Positions 24,676 through 36,700 of a stretch of DNA of 64,000 bases are shown one piece after another. The stretch's first letter is position 1, and each line of letters begins with the position of its first letter. Source of the stretch: Leptidea sinapis (lineage: Eukaryota > Arthropoda > Insecta > Lepidoptera > Pieridae); the NCBI RefSeq assembly GCF_905404315.1, contig NC_066312.1:15425001-15489000 (forward strand), in the 5' to 3' direction. The notes beneath the pieces are model-generated. The model searched no databases and was not told the origin of the DNA. It was given only the letters and a program-made list of their open reading frames with translations. Made by a program: the position numbers and the translations under genes.

Positions 24676-24742
24676 ATGGGTTTGGAATTAGGTCTCCTCT
24701 ACGTTATTTTCATCAAGGATGTCCTATGTTCTATGGATCCAG
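24676..24742 (+). CDS. Sidestep-like exon 1: start codon and signal peptide
   Basis: The acceptor tttttgcag at 24667 means an untranslated exon lies upstream. The ATG at 24676 (context gaaATGG) opens 22 codons, MGLELGLLYVIFIKDVLCSM, with a hydrophobic core typical of a signal peptide. Ends in phase 1 before gtaatc. Confidence 0.75.
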
Positions 24743-27700
24743 GTAATCTTTATATGAAATATATTAAATAAGTATTAAAAAAATCTTTTAGATTTAATTT
24801 AATTTGAGTTTTTGTTGTTTGTGTGCTACTCTCAAAGACGGTTAAGTATATTTGAATACTCTGATGTATTGTGATAAACCACCGTAACATTTACTTTTGA
24901 AGTGATATCTTCTTTGGTTCTTTAAATATTAAACTCACGTTAAAACTCATCATAATTTCGTAATGCAGTTGATGAAATTAAGGATGAAAGTTGATTTTTC
25001 TGAGAGATAATAAAAAATCATTGATGACATGTAAAATAATTGTAATCGTTCTGAATATATCATATTTTGTGTACGATAGCGCAATAAATAAATGATGTTA
25101 TTAACTACATAAATGCTTGTACTTTTATATTGATAAATAAAGAAATTCGTGCGAAAATATTCAAAAATGCACAATGTTCAAGTTTTCACTTCTCCCGGAA
25201 TGCAACCCGATTTTTGTTTTATTCGAATCGGGTGACAACCGAAGAAACTTGTTGAATATAATACGTCGATATAATAATATAATAGAAGGAGTCACGGGCG
25301 ATTGTTAATGATCTCAGGCACTAAGTAAACATGGTAGTAGATACCAACGTAGATAACATACCAACCAACTGGATATTATAAATATCTTTTTGTTTAACTC
25401 CTTAAAATTTATGCTAATTTATAAAGAAATGTCACATCTAGCTATATATATAAATATTTTAGTCTAGTTATTTATGAGTGGTACCAATGTTAAGTTTCGA
25501 TAAGCAGCACGGACACACGGCACATTCTTCGAATTGGATGCTATATGCTTCAGCCTCAATGTGTTACCTACCTCAGTTTGAAGTTAAACTCAACTGAAAG
25601 AGCTTAATTGTAAGGGCCCGTCCAAATTAAGATAAAATAAGAGCTTCTTCTTTTATATTATTTATCACAAAACTCCTAATTATGTTATGAGCATGAAGGT
25701 TTATTTTGGTACGAAAACGTAGCAAAGGGTTAGTAGAACATCTTTCCTACTAGCGTTGATTCACGTAGATCTAGCGCGAGGTGCGATTCTTCATCGATAT
25801 TTTTTGTTCGTAGTTTCGCTAACATCAAATATGTAAGACCCATATATATAAATTTCTGTGACTTCTAAAATTTTAAGTTACCATATTACCTACAGATATC
25901 GCGTGAGTTGAATGCAGTCGGGGCCAGAGGTAAGGAGCGGGAGCATCTCTCCCCGCTGTCCGCACGCTTCACCTCGTGCGCCTACAGTGTAGTGCTGTGC
26001 CGTCCTTATTGGCTGTTATCGTAAACTTGCCATGTTATCGCGTTAATTAACGAGAAATGGCGCAAAAAGTTTTAGACATGTGTGTTGAAGAAAGGCACAA
26101 CTAAAATTTGAGAATGAATTATTAGGTCTAAATGTCGAAAAAATTAATAAAATATTTTTTCATTATTTCACCTACTGTACAATGGTAAACATTTTTTTTA
26201 ATTTATCGACACAGTCATGATTATGGTCATCAAGGTCACATCACTATCGGATTCCTGAACTCTGCATTCAACTCGTGCATTATCTGTACTTATGCAACAG
26301 AAAACAATGACGTCTGTAATTAATAAATAGGCCAATTGAAACAAAACTATTTTGTTATATTATTATTATGAATTAAGAAGAAGAATTAAATGCTATTATC
26401 ATTGTATTGATCGCCGGCAAGCATCCACTGGCCCCAACTCTCTGCTTATTACCACTTTTGCCACTCGGCTATTGATCGCGAAGATGTTCTACTTATTGTT
26501 ACGTGAATTTGACTAATCCTAGACCGTTTGGATACAATGTTGTTAGGCAAAGTGAAATAATATTTGAAACTATCTATCTATTAATATATTATATATAATT
26601 CAGTTATTTTTTAGTTATTTAAATTCATCTTTGTCATTTTCTCTTATACTAAGCTCTATGCACTTTGAACTAAATAGAAATTACCATAATTATAAAATGT
26701 ATAAAATATATAGACGACCTGTATAGCCAAGTGGTTAGCGATCCTACCTACTAAACTAGAGGTCCCGGGTTCGAATCCCGGTAGGTGCAAGCATTTATAT
26801 GATGAATATGGATGTTTCTTTCCGAGTCATGGATGTTTAAAATGTATTTATGTATGTTATATGCATTTATGTATGTTTAAGTAAGTATATTGTATTAAAT
26901 ATATCATTGTCTTGTAACCCATAACACAGGCTATATATGCTTAACTTGGGGCAAAATAATTTGTGTAAAAAGTGTGTCAATATTATTATTATTATTATTA
27001 TTATATAATTATTTTTAATAAATATACTACAGATGTGGTGGTACTACGGGCGGTGAGGGGACGAGATGCGAGGCTTCCTTGTGGTCAAGGAAAGGTGTTC
27101 CTTGACGGCCCGGATTCATATGTCCTGTGGCTGAAAAACGACAGGGATTTTCTGTACAGATTTCCCAACGAAGAATCCGAGAGAAGGTAGATAGATTTAA
27201 TAGAATTTCAACATATAAAACATAGAAACCACCCCTCTACTTGGATTAACATTCTTTAAATGTGAAGTGTGACAATATTGTGTCTATATTCACGGACTAG
27301 TACAAAAATAAGGACTCCGTGTCACCTTACATAACAGTGTAGTACAAAAACAAGCCGATTAACGTGTAAATACATAGCCCCACGCACACACTTACATAGA
27401 TAGGCGGCCATTATGAGAATTGTCATCGTCTGTGACAGATCTGTTTGCGACTCAATAAAATATTTTAAAAATGCCGTCGTGCGTGAAAAAAAAAGTGTAA
27501 AAACTATACTATATAAGTATTTGTGGCCATATATGATTATTTAAGGGAGAAAAAATTGTGTAATGGTCCTTTTTTACTCGACCGTGTCTATATTATATAT
27601 TCTTACTAGCTAAACTTAGCAAACGTTGTATTGCCATAAAAAGTAATAAATAAAAATCGATACTTACAATTTTTGGGATATAAAAAATAGATGACGACCG

Positions 27701-30700
27701 ATTCTCAGGCCTATCAAATATATCGTACTACAGTTATTGTATTCGACTGCCATCTTGCAACCCCATAGCGGTTTTGTGGATGAAACAGAATAATATAAAA
27801 ATCGCGATACAAAAATAGTTGTAGATCGTAGAAGGGCGAAAATTTGAATTTGTATCTATTTTTCAATGCTGAATCATAATAAAATAAATATAAAATGTCA
27901 AAAAACATATATTTATTGGTGGGTCACCCTTTAGGGGTGTGAAAAATAGATGTTGGCCGATTCTCATACCTATCCGATATGCACACAAAATTTCATACAA
28001 ATCGGTTCAGCCGTTTCGGAGGATTTTGGTAACAAACACCGGGACACGAGACTTTGATATAATAGATTGTATTGTTGTGTGTATATATATAATGATATTA
28101 TTACTAGCTGACCCAGCAAACATTTTAATTAATAAAAAAAAGCAATAACTTATTTTTTGGAGTATAAAAAATAGATTAAAACTAATTCTCAAACCTACCA
28201 AATACTTATAAATTTCAAAAAAAAACGATCCAAGTGTTTGAGATTATGACAACTAGCTAATTGTGACGTGAGAATTTAATATAAGTATACTAGCTGACTC
28301 AGCAAACGTTGTATTGCCATATAAAGAACAAAAGAAGAAATTTAAATTTTTTGGGGTTTAAAAAATAGATGATGACCGATTCTCTAAATATATCGTACAT
28401 AAAATTTATCCTACTACAATAATTATTGTATTCGATTGCCATCTTGCAACCCTATTGCGGATCTGTGGATGAAACTAAATAAGTAATATAAAAACCGCCA
28501 CACAAAAATAGGTGTTGATCGTAGAGAGTTGAAAATTTTGGGTTGTATCATGTATGTATCTTTTAATGTTGTATCATACATAGTTACATGTTGTAAAATA
28601 AATATTTTTTCTAAAAATAAAAAATAAATTAGGGGTGTCTACCGTTAACATTTAGGGGGATGGAAAATAGATGTTCTTCGATTCTCAGACCTACCCAATA
28701 TGCACACAAAATTTTATGAGAATCGGTGAAGCCGTTGCGGAACGTCCTGAGGATGCCCCGTTTAAAGACAAATATTGGCGGAATTAACACTAAAGTAAAC
28801 TCAAATCATTTTAATCATTACGGATTTCCGCAAAGTAACGCCTATTTCAATAAAATTTATTATTATATTACCAGATCATTGATATAGACGAAGAGATCCA
28901 ATGTCTACACTTCTGAAATCGATATAAGGAGAAAAAGAATTGTTTAATGTTAACCTTATCAGTAATACTTATCTATACCAATATTATAAAGAGATAAAAT
29001 TTTTGAGTTTGTTTTTGTTTGTAGGTGAGATTTTGAAAATTATGTTACCAATAGAAAGCCTAATTTTTTGTGAATTCCAAGCTAAAAAAAGCTAATGCCG
29101 ACAATTTGGTTTTACTTCTTTGGATTTTTTTGGATAAGTAAGCTCATTAAATGTAAAAGTTAGATATATGTCTTCTATAGGTCTTGACTATAAGTGCAGC
29201 CAAGGAGGTTTTTATATACTCAAAGGGAAAAAGAAATGCCGAAACATTAACTTCGTTTAAGGTGAGTCGTCAAAGGAATATAGGTACTCCATCATTATGA
29301 AACGTTTCAATAACATAATTGGGTTGTTTTATCTATTTGCCTAACATTGTATTACATTGTATACCTACCAAAATCATTGTTTGTAAGTACCTAGGTACCT
29401 TAATAGTTACAATGTTAGTTTCTCATGTAAGTAGCAATATGTGTAAATGAGAATAAAGTTATTTAAACCTAAATAGGGACCGTTTTGTATGAAAGCTCCC
29501 AGCCGGCTTGACATTTTCTGACATCTTTAAAAATCAGCGTCACATTTCAACAAATTTTCACACAAAACTATAAACAAATTTTACAATCGAAACATTCTCA
29601 TGAATCACTCTGTCTATTAGTGCAAACCGCACAGAACAGGAAAAAAGACATTTAAACTGTTCTGGGGCAAACCGCATTAAAATCAGTTCAGCAACAGAAG
29701 CAGTGGTGGATTCTTATAATATTTAGAGATTTATATTGTCAAGTGGTCAACATATGATAACATTAGTAATTTAAAATGTTTTTTTTTTTAATTATTTACA
29801 GAATATTAAATCGCGACCGTATATTCGGCACGTCGTGTGACTCGAATGCGTGCTACGATGACACGTCATTGCTTCTGAAGCGTGTAAGTGAAGATGATAG
29901 TGGAATCTACAGGTGTAGAGTTCACTACCAGGCGTCACCTTCACTAGACTACGTCATTGATGTTAGGTTGGTCGGTAAGTCTTTTATAGCATTTTTACAG
30001 TATACCTGCGTTCAATGCACCAATGAGGTGTAGAAAAAACAGTAGACTTACAATATACTAGTATATGGTATATAAACGACTGGTATATGACAGCCCGAAA
30101 ATGCTTGATCAATTTGGATTTGTCTAATATACATCTAACTAGCTGACCCAGCAAACGTTGTATTGCCGATATTAAAATCGCGATACAAAAGTAACTGTTG
30201 ATCGTAGATGGGTGAAAATTTGAAGTTGTATGTATTTTTTAATGCTGAAATTTATTTAATTATCAAATAAATTGAAAAAAAAATGTCAAAAAATTTAAAA
30301 TAAAATATTGGCGTGGACCACCCTTAACATTTAGGGGGATGAGAAATAGATGTTGTCCGATTCTCAGACCTACCCAATATGCACTCAATATTTCATAAGA
30401 ATCTGTCAAGCCGTTTCGAAGGAGTTTAACTACAAACACCGCATGAGAATTTTATATATTAGATATGTCAAATTCATGTGTGTTGTTACCAAACTCCTCT
30501 GAAACGGCTGAACCAATTTGTATGAATTTTTGTGTGGATATCGGAGTAGGTCTGAGAACCAGCCAACATCTATTTTTCATACCTCTAAATGATAAGGGTC
30601 ACCCACCCCTAAATATTTTTTTTGACAATTTTATTTATTTTATTATGATTCAGCATTAAAAAATACATAAAATTACAAATTTTCACCCATCTACGACCAA

Positions 30701-33700
30701 CACCTATTTTTGTATCGCGACATTAATATTATTCTATTCCATCCACAGATACGCTATAGCGTTGCAACATGACAATCGAATACAATAATTGTTTTACGAT
30801 ATATTTGGTAGGTCTGACAATAGGTTGCATTTATTTTTTATTTTACCCTAAAAATTTTAATTATTGTTTTTTTTTTATAATTACTTTATATTATGGCAAT
30901 ACAGTGTTTGCTGGGTTAGCTAGTTATTCTATAAAATATTAGGGAGCTAATGCCAACTGTGGCTGACCTTTACGACTCGTCAATCGAAATCGGTTACAGT
31001 AGCAATGGATACGGTTTCCATTTCCATCTTGCTGTATCTTCGGTAGAGATGTTTCTGACTCTTACACGCATTCTTTGCCTATACTCTACTACTATACTCT
31101 ACTGCCTTTGGAATAACAGTTTAAGGTTTGTTTTCCATCCTTAACATCTTATGTCTCAAGGTGACATGCCGTTCAGAATTTTTGGTTTTTTTCAATAATC
31201 TTGAGCTGCAGCTGAACGTATGCTCGTCTCGTCCTTTATTTTCATTAAAAAAAAACTAGTTTTAGGGCCATGTGTTCAAGCTTGATGTGAGAGTTTGTCA
31301 GGTTCACCTAAAAAGTCTTTTAAAAGTCCCACGATTTTTTTCTAAACAGGATTTTAGCACTGGAATTAAAATACCTATTTTGACCATACAAACTGGCTGC
31401 AGTTTTCCCGAACTTCAACCTTAAGCATACTCTCAACTTAAGCAACAACTTAAGCAGCATCTCCTGATCCCTGGTGTTGCGTATGTCCATGGACAATGTT
31501 ATGGAATGGCTCACCACTCCCCATCACTTCTGAGCCTCATTATCGTTTGCCGCCTCTTATCTAAAAAATGTGCTCAGACGCACGGCCCTAACAATTACCA
31601 TAAAGGTTACCAATTACCCATGCTCAGCCTAAGTTTTAGTGTATCTAAATAACGTCAAACCTTTAAGAAGCGGAGATGTCAGGGGTCTAAGTGGAGTAGG
31701 GCCTCTACCTTAAGAGCGAAGCCTGTAAGGCAACCCGCTCTCGTGGTCGCGATATCCTCAAACTACAGGATGTGTATAGGCTTCTAGTTATGAGAATGCA
31801 TATTGCATATCATCATCATCCTCAGCAGCCGGAAGACTTCCACTGCTGAACAAAGGCCTCCCCCAAAGATTTCCACGACGATTGGTCCTGCGCTGGTCCT
31901 CAAACAATGTATTCCGGCGATCTTGACCAGATCGTCGGACCATCTTGTGGGGGCCTACCAACACTACGACTTCCGGTACGAGGTCCCCATTCGAGGAATT
32001 AACTGCCCCAACGGCCACCTGACCGTCGAACTTTGTGCCCTGCCTGCCCACTGCCAGTTTAGTTTCATTGGCAGTGTTGCTACGGCAAACTCCGAGCGTA
32101 GCCCTCTGCATTGCCCTCTGAGCGACAATAATCTTTCTCATAAGGCCCATAGTTAGCGACCACGTCTGCGTACTGTTAGTACTACCGTATATTGCGTATA
32201 CTGGTACAAATAGCGATTCGATTGTTTATTGTATTACATCACAGGTAAAAATATTGCTATTTGCCGTAATCCATCGGAAATATGTTTCCAGAGTATGTAA
32301 GCGGCGATGATCGGGTGATATACTCTATTGAAACCTGATAAAGCTTTTTACACTTCATTTACGTTATTTTTTTGCATTTCAGACTCTCCTGGCATTCCTC
32401 GCATTTACAATGAGGCTCGTGAAGAAATCAAACGAGGTTATGTAGGACCACTAAGTCTTACCTCCGACTTAACCCTAATTTGTGAAGTGGACGACGGTTC
32501 GTAATAAAGTTTTTATGATAAGGATGATTGCCAGAGGAATTTAATGCGTTGGTACACCAGGCTTTCTATATAAATTTGCCTCAGTGTATCCTTAAAATGA
32601 CAATTTTTGAAAATTGTAACGCAGATAATTAAGCTTTTTAAAAGTAATAATTTTGTAGTATTAAGTAGGTATGGTCAAAAATGTTTTCAACAAAATTTAT
32701 AACAGTTGCACAGGAATGTAATATTAGTACAACAAATTAAGTAATCAAAACACAAAATATCAGAAACATAGTGTTAATTACTTAGATTAATCCTTATCCT
32801 TAATCCATCGATCTCATCCTTAATCCAACGTTAATTCCAAATTCATGAGTAATTCTAAATACATGATACTAATAATGATCTAAATAAATGATGGATACTC
32901 ACGCCCTAAGATTTGATTTATGATTATTATTATTAATTTTGAACAACACTAGAAAATAAAAGGTTTTCATCAAAATCACATTTATAATTACTAGCCAACA
33001 AAATTTGTTTAGTTTGTATTACTAAACCATTTTCATGAACAATAAACCAGTAATCCTATCCAATATGTATAATGTTTATTGTATAAGAACTAATATAATT
33101 TACTCGTCCGCCGTTACTAGTAATTTATTTTTTAAAAATAATATCATCTAAATGGCCACCGTTTCGACTTTTGCACTCTTTTAAGCGAGTACCTAAATTT
33201 TGGAAAACTCGACGACAAAGAGATTTGCGACATTTCTTCACTGATTTAAAAGTATTAATCTTATTATGTATTTATCTGTATAAGCAGATGGATAGCAAGC
33301 CTTTAAAATAGAATCCATCATTTGTTTCAGACCAACCGGATACCCTTGTGTATTGGCGACGAAACGGTGTTGTTATAGAAAGAGCACATACTGTACGTCC
33401 GGGAGTCCTAAGAGCTGACGTTCGAGTTCGAAATGCTACCAGAGATGAGCTCGATGCTCATTACGAATGCTTAGCACAAAACGCTGATGTCACTGACCCA
33501 TTGAGTGCCAGTGTCGTTGTTAAAATGTACTGTAAGTGCTCAATAAACTGTTTGTATTATTATTATTATTACACTTTACATGAAATATAACTGATGTGCC
33601 TACCTATGAATACCTATCCGTAATAAATGGTTACTTAAATTAATTACGAATAACAAAATTCTACATTATATATTTTAATTGCTTGTGTCAATAATATTAT

Positions 33701-36700
33701 CCAAGGGTTGGGACTTACCGTTGATTCTATTCTAATTGCTTCCTTTTATTATTATTATGATTATACAAGTGGGAGGCTCCTTTGCACAGGATGCCGGCTA
33801 GATTATGGGTACCACAACGGCGCCTAATTCTGCCGTAAAGCAGTAATGTGTAAACATTACTGTGTTTCGGTCTGAAGGGCGCCGTAGCTAGTGAAATTAC
33901 TGGGCAAATGAGACTTAACATCTTATGTATCAAGGTCACATGCGCAATTGCCGCTCAGAATTTTTGGGTTTTTAAGAATCCTGAGCGGCACTGCACTGAA
34001 ATAGGCAGGGCGTATCAATTACCATCAGCTGAACGTCCTGCTCGTCTCTTATTGTCATAAAAAAATAGATTATTATTTGCTGTTGGCCTTTCATAGGTTG
34101 GAACATTGCTGCATTACTTTAATTTTTTAATTTTTATTGTGACAGTTGACCGCTCTCAGTAAATAGTTATTGCGAATGATTTCTCTACAGGAGTAGAGAA
34201 TATTATGCATAGCTGCTTGCATTTTCATCTTATTCCTTAAATAAAAATATGGTAATATTTTTGTTATTAAAGATATCAATTAACAGCCGTTCTGAATATA
34301 CTATCTACAGATAGAGATAAACTTTACTAAAAATTACTACCTTCTACTGTCAGTAATTAGCTGTCAATAATCTGAAGCTGTCCCAATATACCCGATAAGT
34401 CATTCTTATCGCCTTATTATTGGGTCGCATGAAGTGCAATTTCTATACAAACCTCTATCGCTGGTAAGTTATAAGTCTTCCCATTGACAGACACCGTGTA
34501 CGGATAAGGATGAGTTACCGTCGATAAGTTTCTTGGGACAGAAAAGTCAACGATAGTTACGATTTTTATCTTAAGTAGGCCACAGCTGCAGATAGACAGA
34601 ATATTGGGAACGGCTCTAAAAGTGTTTCATTATGAATTGTTCATTTCAGCTGTCTACTGTGCTATTGTGGTTGCATCGAAATATCTTTTATGCTCTATTA
34701 ATTAATCTATAACATCTTGTTTTAGTACCGCCGATTAAAGTCGAAATTCGTTTGAACAATAATTACGATTTCGAAGCTGGTCAGCCACGTGTCGTCGACT
34801 GTGTTGTTGTCGGCTGCGTTCCACCACCCTCTATTACCTGGCATCTTGGTGACACATTACTAAGACCTACAGTGCACAAAGTAAGTATTGTCATACTGTC
34901 GCAAAGATTGGCTGTAGCACTTGAAACGACTATGGGAATGTAATAACAAGGAAATATATCTATAGTAAGATATATCACTGTGTCCTCTTTTTTTTATTAT
35001 TATGGAATAGGAGGACAAACGAGCGTACGGGTCACCTGGTGTTAAGTGATCACCGCCGCCCACAATCTTTTGCAACACCAGAGGAATCACAAGAGCGTTA
35101 CCTTCCTTTAACGAAGGTGTACGCGCTTTTTTTGAAGGTACCCATGTCGTATCGTCCCGGAAACACCGCACAAGGAAGCTCCTACTAGATTATTAATATC
35201 ACCTATTATTTGCGCCGTAGCTAGTGAAATTACTAGACAAATCAGACTTAACATCTTATGTCTCAAGGTGACGAGCGCAATAATAGAAGTGCCGCTCAGA
35301 ATTTTTGGGTTTTTCAAGAATCCTGAACGGAGCTGCATTGTAATGGGTATCAATCACCATCAGCTGAACGTCCAGCTCGTCTCGTCCGTTATTTTCATAA
35401 AAAAAATATTATTCACAAATTATTTATACTAACCACATATTCATACCGGATAAGTAATTAATACTAACCTTATTTTTAATTATACTTATCTCTCATGTAA
35501 GTGACTTTTTTGTCTTTATGGGAATAAAGAATTCTATTAACCGAAAGTATATTGAACACGATTGAAATATTGGATGCAGCACCTTACAAACTAATTTGTT
35601 TTGTATATTACAGCCATTGTAAAATACTCTATTTATTGAAAAGAGTGCCCGTTGAGTTTCTTGTATAGAGTATACAAGAAACTCAACGGGCTCTCTCAGG
35701 AGCTCACTTTTTCCGAACTTGTAGTAGATTAAGCAATTTCAAAGAAATATTTATAGTGATGATTTAAAAGTGCTTAGTTTTAAGTCTACTTGAATGAGGT
35801 TTATATGAAATGAAATCAAAAATAATTCTAAAGGAATCAGTTTTAAGAATACAAATGCCTTTTATTCCTTTTTATGACTTTAACTTCGGTTCCATAGAAA
35901 AATTCTCCGCCTTCAAACAAAAATTTCAAATAAAGCTATCGTGTTACCCTGTGGTGTTGGACATGCAAAATATACAAACTTGACATATTTGCATTTTTAT
36001 TTCTCCAAACTCTATGTAGGTACAATTGTCAATAGTTTTTCAATAAAAAATGTATTTCTTATGGACTAGCATATGTGTTGTATTCTGCGTGTCTATCATT
36101 GAAATTTTCCATAAAAAAATATTTTGGGCCAATAATATTGCATATACAAATAAAGTATTACCACACTCTTTTTTATAATTATTGTATTTTTAAGGAGTTA
36201 CATGATGGGAATTACACGGTATCATCTTTAACACTGGCGCCATCGCTTCGTGACAGCAAACACGAGCTGGTGTGTCGAGCACATAACTCACACATTCCCA
36301 CTGGAATATTTGAGGACAAAGTCACTCTTAACGTTGGTTGTATGTATCTTAAGACAATAATATTATTATTTTAGCTAGATTTAAATAACAGGAAAGCTTC
36401 GTCATTCGCCCTGTGGGCTCACTCATGTCGGTTCGAGTTATAAATGTAAGCGCATTGGTATTACTGTAAAATCATATATGTATATAATAATAAATAATAA
36501 TAATAATATGGACACACTTTTTACATAAATTATCTTGCCCCAAGTTAAGCATATATAGCCTGTGTTATGGGTTACAAGACAATGATATATTTAATACAAT
36601 ATACTTACTTAAACATACATAAACTTATATAAACATACATAAATACATTTAAACATCCATGACTCGGAAACAAACATCCATATTCATCATATAAATGCTT

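Larger units (their letters stand above)
24743..27032 (+). other. Sidestep-like intron 1
   Basis: 2290 bp. It holds a TACAGATA MITE (25891-26288), a tRNA-derived SINE (26714-26935) and a TAT microsatellite at about 26982-27003 close to the acceptor. Confidence 0.7.

Noticed and set aside
31803..32156. Overlapping open frames on both strands as genes
   Set aside because: The minus strand is an RTE LINE end; the plus frame is its shadow.
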